DNA of 64,000 bases from an uncultured Prochlorococcus sp. (GCA_902618795.1 CACNCF010000001.1:78895-142894), one strand, 5' to 3'. Positions 11,292-19,422 are shown, numbered from the stretch's first letter. Notes: a model not told the origin generated them from the letters alone. Numbers and translations: made by a program.

Positions 11292-11927
11292 ATGACTATT
11301 GAAAATAAAAATATTGATCTTCTTTATAGCGATTTAACAGCAGATTTATACAATCTTTATAAACAATCATCCTATCTAGCTATTGACACTGAAGCAATGG
11401 GTTTAATTCATGGAAGAGATCGACTCTGTTTAGTACAAATATGCAATGAATTTAAAAGAACATCCTGTATAAAAATAGGACTTAATACATCTTCTTCACC
11501 TTATTTAAAAGCACTTCTTGAAGATGACAAAATTACTAAAATATTTCACTATGCGAGATTTGATGTAGCAGCTCTAAAATGCAATCTTAAAATTAATACA
11601 AAAAATATTTTTTGTACAAAAATTGCTAGTAAGTTGGCAAGAACTTATACAAACAAACACGGTTTAAAGGATTTAATTAATGAATTGTTAGGTATAGAAC
11701 TAGACAAAAGCTCGCAAAGTAGTGATTGGGGTAGCAACGAAGATTTAACAAAATATCAATTAGATTATGCAGCAAATGATGTTAGATATTTAATTGAAGC
11801 TATGCATAAATTAAAAGTTATCTTAGAAAGAGAGAATAGATATGAATTAGCTCAAAAATGTTTCGATACAGTCTCTGTCCATGCTGATTTAGACATACTA
11901 AAATTCACAAATATATTTGAACATTGA
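11292..11927 (+). CDS. Ribonuclease D-like 3'-5' exonuclease
   Basis: 211 aa; DEDD motifs: AIDTEAMG, HYARFDVAAL, YAANDVRYL. Confidence 0.88.
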   Translation: MTIENKNIDLLYSDLTADLYNLYKQSSYLAIDTEAMGLIHGRDRLCLVQICNEFKRTSCIKIGLNTSSSPYLKALLEDDKITKIFHYARFDVAALKCNLKINTKNIFCTKIASKLARTYTNKHGLKDLINELLGIELDKSSQSSDWGSNEDLTKYQLDYAANDVRYLIEAMHKLKVILERENRYELAQKCFDTVSVHADLDILKFTNIFEH

Positions 11928-11930
11928 GAA

Positions 11931-12197
11931 TTAATCTTCAGTTAAAAAATTATCTTCACCATCAAGAGTTTCCATAAGCTTATCAAGTATTCTTGAAGAA
12001 CTTAATTTATCTCCATCATTTTTTTCACAAATTTTTAAGACATTTTGCGCCACTTGTATTTTTTCTTGAATAGTGTTCGAGCCTTCTTTTGCAATTTGAA
12101 TTTCTACTTTCTTTTTAGCAGAAGATAAGCTTATACTCATAAGTTTTGCAATCTCTGCACAAATTTTTAGATATTGCCGATCGTTTATTGGATACAT
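11931..12197 (-). CDS. Conserved hypothetical protein
   Basis: 88 aa ORF in a gene-sized gap between rnd and the LpxB-like gene; no recognised family. Confidence 0.6.
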   Translation of the reverse strand: MYPINDRQYLKICAEIAKLMSISLSSAKKKVEIQIAKEGSNTIQEKIQVAQNVLKICEKNDGDKLSSSRILDKLMETLDGEDNFLTED

Positions 12198-12231
12198 AAA
12201 AAATTAATAGTTAATAAGCCAGTGCCATTTA

Positions 12232-13461
12232 CTAAGATAACAAATTGAGGTTTATGGCATCTACGATTTTCTCAGTTGCTCCGGATTCTCCCATTCTTTT
12301 TTTTCCAATTTTTGCTTGTTCTAACCTATCAACTTTTCCTTTTAAAAGTAAACTTAAACGTTTTAAAAGAATTTTTTTGTTCTTGCAAACTAAAACACTG
12401 CCTCCCAATAATCTTGATTGCCTTTTTGCAAATGATTTTGTAAATTGTGGTCCAGGTCCTGGAAGAGAAAGAGATGGAATTCCAAGGCCAGCAATTTGCT
12501 CTGTAGCAGTTCCTGCATTAGACAAGCCAACTTCTGCCATATTAGCCCATGAATTGAATTTACCTTTTCCAAGAACTACATATTGATCTTTCTTTTTCCA
12601 TACTGAATCTTCATCAATTAGAAAAAGAACTTTACTTTGTTTTATAAAACCATATTTATTTAAATAACTTTGAATTTGAAACACATTCGCATTAATGCTC
12701 AAAGGCAAAAGTATTACTAAATCCTTTGATAAATAAAAGTCTTCCAAACAATTAAGAAATTTATCAAGATTTTTAAGAGCTTCAGGGTATCTACTTCCAA
12801 TTAACAAAATAATCCTTCTAAAAGAAATAATATTTGATATCCTTTCGTTTGTTGCATTAACAAAATCCATCATTGGATTACCCAAGTATTTTGCATCAAT
12901 ATTTTTTCTATTCAAATTATTAGCTGTAATTTTATCTCTCATAATTAAATTTTTACATCTTGGAGATTTCATTAAAAACATTTCCCAAGGATCCCATTCA
13001 GAACCTTTGAATTTATGATAAAAATCGCTTAAATCCCAACCTGGACCACTACTCCAAGTATGGTCACTTTTGGGAGTTCCAATAAAACAAAATTGGCATT
13101 CTGAACTCCAAGCGTAAATTAATGGCAAGAAATCGCCTACTGCAATAATCTTGCAATTATATTTTGACTTCTGTTTTACAAGTAGAAAATTTCTTAAATT
13201 ATCTATTAAAAATCCTGCAAACAAATCAAGCACAAATCCCTTCAGACTTTGATTACTAAAACCTCCACTAGGTAGCTCTTTTAGATATCCTATCTTACGA
13301 AAATTCTTTGATTTTATAGAATTAAATACATCTCCATTGCCTACTAATGGCAAAACTTCGATATTTATATTTTTTATTTTTTTTTGTAATCCTTTTATTA
13401 TTTCCAAGGCGATTACATCTTCTCCATGACCATTGCATATAAATAATAGAGAATGAGACAC
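12232..13461 (-). CDS. LpxB-like (lipid-A-disaccharide synthase-related) glycosyltransferase-fold protein; start corrected to a GTG after the tRNA
   Basis: LLFICNGHGEDVIALEIIKGL ... GNPMMDF ... SNAGTATEQIAGLGIPSLSLPGPGPQFTKSFAKRQSRLLGGSV. The ORF-track start at 13644 runs antisense through tRNA-Cys; GTG at 13461 (VSHSLLFICNGHGED) is the plausible in-frame start. Confidence 0.78.
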   Translation of the reverse strand: MSHSLLFICNGHGEDVIALEIIKGLQKKIKNINIEVLPLVGNGDVFNSIKSKNFRKIGYLKELPSGGFSNQSLKGFVLDLFAGFLIDNLRNFLLVKQKSKYNCKIIAVGDFLPLIYAWSSECQFCFIGTPKSDHTWSSGPGWDLSDFYHKFKGSEWDPWEMFLMKSPRCKNLIMRDKITANNLNRKNIDAKYLGNPMMDFVNATNERISNIISFRRIILLIGSRYPEALKNLDKFLNCLEDFYLSKDLVILLPLSINANVFQIQSYLNKYGFIKQSKVLFLIDEDSVWKKKDQYVVLGKGKFNSWANMAEVGLSNAGTATEQIAGLGIPSLSLPGPGPQFTKSFAKRQSRLLGGSVLVCKNKKILLKRLSLLLKGKVDRLEQAKIGKKRMGESGATEKIVDAINLNLLS

Positions 13462-13503
13462 CTTGCTGTTAAGATCATAAAAAGACTCAATCGAATCTTT
13501 TTC

Positions 13504-13574
13504 GGCGGCATGGCCAAGTGGTAAGGCAGAGGATTGCAAATCCTTTATCCCCAGTTCGAATCTGGGTGCCGCCT
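13504..13574 (+). tRNA. trnC: tRNA-Cys (GCA)
   Basis: GGCGGCA...TGCCGCC acceptor stem, anticodon loop with GCA (GGATTGCAAATCC), T-arm CCCAGTTCGAATCTGGG, discriminator U. Confidence 0.96.
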
Positions 13575-13581
13575 TATTTAA
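13546..13581 (+). repeat. Left copy of a 36 bp direct repeat (tRNA-Cys 3' half plus 7 nt); putative attL core
   Basis: TATCCCCAGTTCGAATCTGGGTGCCGCCTTATTTAA; matches 15597-15632 at 30/36 positions by hand alignment. Confidence 0.8.
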
Positions 13582-13670
13582 ATTTGATACTAAATTCCCT
13601 ATAAACCCTTCTAAACACTTAAGTTTTGTATATCTGTTATACATTTTTAGTGGAATTTAGACGAATTCAT

Positions 13671-13692
13671 GGTCAGCAAGTGGTCGGCAAGT
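13671..13692 (+). repeat. Tandem 11 bp repeat, 2 copies (GGTCAGCAAGT/GGTCGGCAAGT); candidate arm-type recombinase sites, left side
   Basis: Read directly: GGTCAGCAAGT GGTCGGCAAGT, one mismatch. Confidence 0.75.
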
Positions 13693-13737
13693 TGACCAAA
13701 ATTTGATTCCAAAATATTTGCAATAATTTCATTATCT

Positions 13738-13748
13738 CACTTGCTGAC
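13738..13748 (-). repeat. Inverted copy of the islet-edge motif, left side
   Basis: CACTTGCTGAC is the exact reverse complement of GTCAGCAAGTG at 13672-13682. Confidence 0.75.
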
Positions 13749-13819
13749 TACAGAGGAAATTTATTCCTTAAAGTTTAGTTAGTATTATAAAAAGTATTCA
13801 AAATTCCAGACGATTTCTA

Positions 13820-14050
13820 ATGGAAGGCAGTGTTTATGTTCTCACTAATCCTGCAATGCCTAATATGGTGAAGATTGGCAAGACAACAAGAAATGTAGAA
13901 CTTAGACTTGCGGATCTATACTCAACTGGTGTTCCTCTTCCTTTTGAATGCAAGTATGCGGCAAAAGTTAAATATGTAGATAAGACAGAAAAAGCATTTC
14001 ATACAGCATTTCCTCCTAATAGAGTTAATCCTAAAAGAGAGTTTTTATAA
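13820..14050 (+). CDS. GIY-YIG / T5orf172-like nuclease-domain protein, probably C-terminally truncated
   Basis: 76 aa: MEGSVYVLTNPAMPNMVKIGKTTRNVELRLADLYSTGVPLPFECKYAAKVKYVDKTEKAFHTAFPPNRVNPKREFL. Stop is directly adjacent to the convergent stop of the next gene. Confidence 0.7.
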   Translation: MEGSVYVLTNPAMPNMVKIGKTTRNVELRLADLYSTGVPLPFECKYAAKVKYVDKTEKAFHTAFPPNRVNPKREFL

Positions 14051-15277
14051 CTAGTCACTAAAACCTTCTATTATTTCTTTAGTTGAATAAATACCAACGA
14101 ATGGAGCTGTAAATTCTCTAATCACTCCTGTAGTTTTTCCTAACAAACTATTTTTAACAGATATCAAATCATCTTGTTTTAAATAAGGATTTCTTCTAGA
14201 ACCTCTTTTAGCACTTGCTGAATATGATACGTTTTTCTTTATTACTTTCCCATCTTGCTCATACCTTATAAGCACAATCTTCCCAGAAAGAGGTTTAATT
14301 GGTCCAGATATATCAATTGCATCTGATAGTGCAGCTTCAAGAGGAAGTTTTACTACTCCAGGATTTTCAACCCTACCAAAAAGATTTACTGAGATAAATT
14401 TTGGGGAAATACCAGATAAAATAGATTTCGGGATTTGATTTGGATTAGTTTTAATTAGTTTTGGAAAGAATAAAGTATCGCCATCAAATATACGTATATC
14501 GTTAGTGGGATCTGATTCGTATACATAAGCATTAAAATCAATAATTGCTCTTTTTTTGCCTCCACCTTTTCCAAGAGGTATATCTCTTATAATTTCAATT
14601 TTAGATAAATCAGTTGTAGAAGTTATACCACCAGCTTTCCTTATAACATCGGAAATGGTAGTTATATTTTCACTTGATCTTTTGACGACTAGATTTTCTG
14701 AAGATTGATTATTTGATTGCTCATTATTATTATCAATCAATGAATCAAGCTCAGAATTATCGTTTTTATCTAACTTTACAAATGAACCTGAGGAATAAGC
14801 AGGAAATTTGTAAAAACCTGGATTTCTTAAATCACCTCTTGCTAATACTCTAATACTTTTAAATCCTGCAATCCTTACTTTTATTTCTGGATCAATTAAA
14901 AATTCTGCGTATCTTTTTTCCAATAAAGTTTTTAATTCTGACTTTGTTAATCCCCTTACAAACGTTTCGTCTATCTTTGGTAATAATAATTCTCCTTCTT
15001 CATTAACTGAAAAAACTGCACTAAGTTCTTCCGCAGGAAAAAATTCTAAAGAAATAGCATCACCAGTATCAATAATATAATCCTCTAATTCATTTCTTGA
15101 TTCTAAATATTCAATTTCTATTTGATTATTTTTTTTATTAGGAGAATTAGTATCTGCTTTAGATAAATCTAATATAAATAATGATAATAAAACATTAAAT
15201 ATTAAAAACGGTTTAAATTTCCTTTTTGAAGAGAAAAATCCTATAAATTTATTTTTAGAGACTTTTTGTAAAATCAA
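14051..15277 (-). CDS. Polysaccharide export protein (Wza-like, poly_export plus SLBB domains)
   Basis: 408 aa; DYIIDTGDAISLEFFPAEELSAVFSVNEEGELLLPKI...GLTKSELKTLLEKRYAEFLIDPEIKVRIAGFKSIRVLARGDLRNPGFYKFP; SLBB-like repeats, hydrophobic N-terminus. Confidence 0.85.
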   Translation of the reverse strand: MILQKVSKNKFIGFFSSKRKFKPFLIFNVLLSLFILDLSKADTNSPNKKNNQIEIEYLESRNELEDYIIDTGDAISLEFFPAEELSAVFSVNEEGELLLPKIDETFVRGLTKSELKTLLEKRYAEFLIDPEIKVRIAGFKSIRVLARGDLRNPGFYKFPAYSSGSFVKLDKNDNSELDSLIDNNNEQSNNQSSENLVVKRSSENITTISDVIRKAGGITSTTDLSKIEIIRDIPLGKGGGKKRAIIDFNAYVYESDPTNDIRIFDGDTLFFPKLIKTNPNQIPKSILSGISPKFISVNLFGRVENPGVVKLPLEAALSDAIDISGPIKPLSGKIVLIRYEQDGKVIKKNVSYSASAKRGSRRNPYLKQDDLISVKNSLLGKTTGVIREFTAPFVGIYSTKEIIEGFSD

Positions 15278-15458
15278 CTTCTTTATAAAACTCTTTTTAA
15301 GACTAAATCATTTTACTATTTTTCTTGATAAATATAAATAGTTTTATCTTTTTCTCTTTTTCTTATCTTAAGTTGAGACTTTAAATATTTTGAACTTTTA
15401 AAAGTTAAACAGGACTAAATTAACACTCATTATTGGTCGTATATTTTCTACTTAATCG

Positions 15459-15468
15459 CTTGCTGTCC
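15459..15468 (-). repeat. Inverted copy of the islet-edge motif, right side
   Basis: CTTGCTGTCC = reverse complement of GGACAGCAAG. Confidence 0.7.
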
Positions 15469-15525
15469 AGAGAGCAATTTGGTATGCAAGAATTATCAAA
15501 CTAAGCTATAAATTATAAAATATAT

Positions 15526-15547
15526 GGACAGCAACCAGACAGCAAAT
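15526..15547 (+). repeat. Tandem 11 bp repeat, 2 copies (GGACAGCAACC/AGACAGCAAAT); candidate arm-type sites, right side
   Basis: Read directly: GGACAGCAACC AGACAGCAAAT; same 11 bp period as the left pair. Confidence 0.7.
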
Positions 15548-15596
15548 TAGAGATAAAACTATTGTAAAGACAGTTATAGCATTCTTCTCAAACAAA

Positions 15597-15632
15597 TATC
15601 CCTTGCTCGAATCTTAGTGCCGCCTTACTTAA
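15597..15632 (+). pseudogene. tRNA-Cys 3'-end remnant; right copy of the 36 bp direct repeat, putative attR core
   Basis: TATCCCTTGCTCGAATCTTAGTGCCGCCTTACTTAA, 30/36 identical to 13546-13581. T-stem no longer pairs (CCTTG/CTTAG). Confidence 0.78.
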
Positions 15633-15814
15633 TTATGAAGTTTTTGGAGAACTTCAATTTCAAATAAAGAGTATAAGTTCAATTACTTATTGATATATAA
15701 AAATATTCTTTTCTTTATTATTGATAAATAAGACCTTATATCAATTAATAAATAAAATTAAATGAATTTTTTAATTATTTTCATCAGATTTTTTATATAT
15801 AAATTTGAATTATT

Positions 15815-15982
15815 TTAATAATCATTATCTGCCACACACATTCCTAAACATCTAACACCATTTGATGCAGTCCTTTTGCAATGATTACATAAAGTAGGAT
15901 CTTTATCAGAAGTAAGGTTAATTTTTGAATTATTTTGATCTTTAAAACTTATTAACTCTTGTTTTGAATCAAATAGAGTCAT
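15815..15982 (-). CDS. Small Cys-rich conserved hypothetical (CxxC...CxxxC), likely start at internal Met
   Basis: MTLFDSKQELISFKDQNNSKINLTSDKDPTLCNHCKRTASNGVRCLGMCVADNDY. The internal ATG overlaps the upstream gene stop by 14 nt, suggesting coupling; the track start at 16027 is longer. Confidence 0.6.
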   Translation of the reverse strand: MTLFDSKQELISFKDQNNSKINLTSDKDPTLCNHCKRTASNGVRCLGMCVADNDY

Positions 15983-16613
15983 TTTTGGAATCATCATTTG
16001 AATCGATACTAACAACAAGTGAAGCATTTGTGTTGGAAGAGGGTATATCCATAATTTTTACAGTTTCTTTTGGCTCATCAATAACTTGATTTTCTTCAGT
16101 ACTCTCATCAACTGCACAAGCTTCAAGAGCTTCTCGGAGTAGTGAATCAAAAGTTGCTCCAGGCAATCTATGTCTGGCAACCTCAAGAAAAGTTCTCGGT
16201 AATGATTCAGATGCAGCATCTCGTAAAGCAGGATTATTCTTTCTATATTCTTGTTCTTCTTCTATTGATTTAATAAACCTCAGTGTGACATCTCTTTTTG
16301 TAGAAGCTTTTATCAGCGTATCGTTTTCAGGATTACTAACATTAGGTTCATTTTCAAGATCACTAAGTCTTTTTTCCAAACTATTTAAAACTTCATTAGC
16401 TTCTTTGCTAATATGCGCTAATTGACCATCAGACAAATTTGGTAAATCAGCGACAAAAACTTTCCCATGATCCCTTAGTGTCAAGAAAGTTGGTCTTGGG
16501 CCTTGAGCCTGTCTTCCGATTGATTCAGAATTATTACCTAATGGTCTTTTTGGAGGTGTAGGACCAGCTGAACTACGTCTACGTGTAATTCTTTGATTAT
16601 TTGCAAAGGGCAT
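15969..16613 (-). CDS. Conserved hypothetical protein (picocyanobacterial)
   Basis: 214 aa, basic N-terminus RRRSSAGPTPPKRPLG, FLTLRDHGKVFVADLPNLSDGQLAHISKEANEVLNSLEKRL. Confidence 0.75.
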   Translation of the reverse strand: MPFANNQRITRRRSSAGPTPPKRPLGNNSESIGRQAQGPRPTFLTLRDHGKVFVADLPNLSDGQLAHISKEANEVLNSLEKRLSDLENEPNVSNPENDTLIKASTKRDVTLRFIKSIEEEQEYRKNNPALRDAASESLPRTFLEVARHRLPGATFDSLLREALEACAVDESTEENQVIDEPKETVKIMDIPSSNTNASLVVSIDSNDDSKNDSI

Positions 16614-16745
16614 TGAATAAATGGTTAAATCTTAATACTTAAACTTCCGATATAATTCGGCGGTAATTTAATTATATTACACCCAACTTTTTCATTTGGG
16701 TATAAAAAATAATTTTTTAAAACTCATTTAAAAAAGATAAAAAAT

Positions 16746-17789
16746 TTAAGTTAAAATTTCAGGCAAAAATTTACTAATTTCTGAATCATTTTTTCGAGCT
16801 ATCTTTCCAATTTCCCAACTATCTATGTCATGGTTTTTACAGATACTTAATATCTTGTCCTTAAATTGTTTATCAATAATTAAACAAAATCCCACTCCAA
16901 GATTGAAAGTGTTCCAAAAATCTTTTTCAGGAATCGATCCTTTTTCTTTGAGGAATTTAAATAAAATAGGTATTTCCCAAGAACTGGTATCAATATAAGG
17001 AATAAAATCAGAAGGAATACATCTTGGTAAATTTTCTGGAATTCCTCCTCCAGTAATATGCGACATTGCTTTAATTTCTATATTTTCAGATAACATTTGG
17101 TTAATCACATTATTGTAAATTTTTGTAGGTTTCAATAACTCATCATAAAAATTCAAGTGAGACACATTTTCAAATTCTTTATCTATTTGATCATTATTTT
17201 GAATAATTTTTCTTACTAAACTAAAGCCATTACTATGAACTCCATCGCTTTTTAAAGCAATTATTAAGTCATTTTCAGATACTGTTTTACCATTAATAAG
17301 CTTATCCTCATCAACTATTCCAACACAAAATCCTGCAAGATCATACTTATTTTTTGAATAAAATCCAGGCATTTCAGCAGTTTCTCCGCCGAGTAATGAA
17401 CAGTTATTTTCTCCGCAGCCATGGGCAATTCCCTGAACAACCCTCAATAATTGTTTCTTATCAAGTTTACCTGTAGCAATATAATCAAGAAAAAATAAAG
17501 GTTTTGCTCCACTAGTAATGATATCGTTCATGCACATAGCAACTAAATCAATCCCAACCTCAAAGTGAAAATTTTTACTTTGGGCTAATTCTAATTTTGT
17601 TCCAACACCATCAGTTCCTGAAACAAGAACTGGTTTTTTAAAACTATTGATAGGAATTCTAAACAATCCTCCGAACCCACCAATACCGTCAATCACGTTA
17701 GATGTGTGAGTTCCTTCAACTGCCTGTTTAATTTCGGAAACAAATTCTCGACCAGCTTCTATATCAACACCTGATGTTTTGTAATCCAT
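16746..17789 (-). CDS. purM: Phosphoribosylformylglycinamidine cyclo-ligase
   Basis: 347 aa; DGVGTKLELAQ, GGETAEMPGFY, DGVHSNGFSLVRK, HITGGGIPENLPR. Confidence 0.96.
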   Translation of the reverse strand: MDYKTSGVDIEAGREFVSEIKQAVEGTHTSNVIDGIGGFGGLFRIPINSFKKPVLVSGTDGVGTKLELAQSKNFHFEVGIDLVAMCMNDIITSGAKPLFFLDYIATGKLDKKQLLRVVQGIAHGCGENNCSLLGGETAEMPGFYSKNKYDLAGFCVGIVDEDKLINGKTVSENDLIIALKSDGVHSNGFSLVRKIIQNNDQIDKEFENVSHLNFYDELLKPTKIYNNVINQMLSENIEIKAMSHITGGGIPENLPRCIPSDFIPYIDTSSWEIPILFKFLKEKGSIPEKDFWNTFNLGVGFCLIIDKQFKDKILSICKNHDIDSWEIGKIARKNDSEISKFLPEILT

Positions 17790-17887
17790 GAAATAAAAAT
17801 GATAGACTTTCCCTATATAGATATTCCGCTTAAGATTGCTTTTGTCCAGTAATTATTTATCAAATAGATTTATTTTTTAAAAACAAA

Positions 17888-19420
17888 GTGAAGAAAGTAA
17901 TCATTAGGAAAACTGAAGAAATAGAAAATTGGAGGAGAAATATAAATAGTGAAATTAACTTCATTCCAACAATGGGTAATCTTCACAATGGACATATAAA
18001 ACTAATATCAACAGCAAAAAATGATAATTCTAATGTTAATTTAGTAAGTATTTTTATTAATCCACTTCAATTTGATAACAAGTTAGATTTAGAGAATTAC
18101 CCTAAAACAATTGACAATGATATAAAAATCTCCTTTTCAAATGGCGCAGATGCCATCTTTATCCCAAGTATTGAAGATATATATCCACCGAATAATAAAA
18201 ATATTAAATTTTTAAAAGCTCCAGAAGAATTATCTTCTGCATTATGTGGATTAAATCGAATTGGACATTTTGATGGCGTTTGTACAGTAGTTTATAGATT
18301 ACTTAATCTCATCAAGCCAAAAAATCTTTACTTAGGAGAAAAAGATTGGCAACAACTTTTAATTTTAAAAAATCTTGTCCTAAAAAAAAAATTAAATGTT
18401 GCTATTAAATCTATTCCTACACAAAGAGATTTTGATGGGATTCCTTTAAGTTCACGTAATGTACATTTATCAAAAAACGAAAGAAAATTAATTAGGTTTT
18501 TTTCAAGTGAGTTAGTAGAAGCAAAAAAAATTTTTCAAAAAGAAAAAAAGATCTATTTAAACGAAATAATTAAAAAGCTATTAGCAAAAAAAATTTCAAT
18601 TGAATATTTAGAACATTTACACCCTCATACACTCCAAAAAGCAAAAATTGGGGATAATATTTCGTTACTGGCTGGTGCGATAAGATGTGGAGAGACAAGA
18701 TTAATAGATCACGTTTTTCTAATGAGAAGAAGGCCTATTATTGCAATTGATGGTCCTGCAGGATCAGGTAAAAGTACCGTAACCAAGTTAATAGCAAAGA
18801 AACTTAAACTTTTATATTTAGATACTGGAGCAATGTATAGGGCATTGAGTTGGCTTATTATAAAGGAAAGTATTGATTATAAAAAAGAAAAAAAATTACA
18901 GAATATTCTTAAAGATATATCTATTGTTTTCAAATCGAATACAAACTCACATCAGGATGTTTATGTTAATAATTACTGTGTGACTAAAGAAATTAGGTCA
19001 CAAAAGATAAATTCCATCGTTTCTAAAATTTCCTCAATTAAAGAAGTGAGAAAATTCTTAGTAGAAGAACAAAGAAAAATTGGAGAATCAGGCGGACTTG
19101 TTGCAGAGGGAAGAGATATAGGAACTACTGTTTTTCCTCATGCAGAACTTAAAATATTTTTAACTGCTAGCATCGATGAAAGAGCAAAAAGAAGAAAATC
19201 TGATAAGAATAGTAAAGACTCACAAGAAATAGACCTTCATTCATTAAAAGAACTTATAAAAAAAAGAGATTTTGAAGATTCCACTAGGGAAATTTCGCCC
19301 CTAATAAAAGCTAATGATGCAATAGAAATTATTACGGATGGATATTCAATTAATGAGGTAGTAGAAAAAATTATTGATCTTTATAATGACAAGATTCCTA
19401 AAGAGGCTGAGATCGAATAA
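17888..19420 (+). CDS. panC/cmk: Bifunctional pantothenate synthetase / cytidylate kinase
   Basis: 510 aa, GTG start. N-terminal PanC (PTMGNLHNGHIKLI, SIFINPLQF, LGEKDWQQL); C-terminal CMK (AIDGPAGSGKSTVTKLIA, YLDTGAMYRALSW, VAEGRDIGTTVFP). Confidence 0.95.
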   Translation: MKKVIIRKTEEIENWRRNINSEINFIPTMGNLHNGHIKLISTAKNDNSNVNLVSIFINPLQFDNKLDLENYPKTIDNDIKISFSNGADAIFIPSIEDIYPPNNKNIKFLKAPEELSSALCGLNRIGHFDGVCTVVYRLLNLIKPKNLYLGEKDWQQLLILKNLVLKKKLNVAIKSIPTQRDFDGIPLSSRNVHLSKNERKLIRFFSSELVEAKKIFQKEKKIYLNEIIKKLLAKKISIEYLEHLHPHTLQKAKIGDNISLLAGAIRCGETRLIDHVFLMRRRPIIAIDGPAGSGKSTVTKLIAKKLKLLYLDTGAMYRALSWLIIKESIDYKKEKKLQNILKDISIVFKSNTNSHQDVYVNNYCVTKEIRSQKINSIVSKISSIKEVRKFLVEEQRKIGESGGLVAEGRDIGTTVFPHAELKIFLTASIDERAKRRKSDKNSKDSQEIDLHSLKELIKKRDFEDSTREISPLIKANDAIEIITDGYSINEVVEKIIDLYNDKIPKEAEIE

Positions 19421-19422
19421 AT

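Larger units (their letters stand above)
13546..15632. mobile_element. Putative tRNA-Cys-integrated genomic islet (integrase-less remnant or non-autonomous element)
   Basis: Bounded by an intact tRNA-Cys 3' end and a decayed duplicate. Internal edge motifs (RGWCRGCAA family) are arranged similarly at both ends. Cargo: GIY-YIG-like ORF and polysaccharide export gene. Confidence 0.6.

Noticed and set aside
12245-12586. Plus-strand 113 aa ORF and the minus-strand 60 aa ORF at 12390-12572
   Set aside because: Both overlap the LpxB-like coding region in other frames; no independent support.
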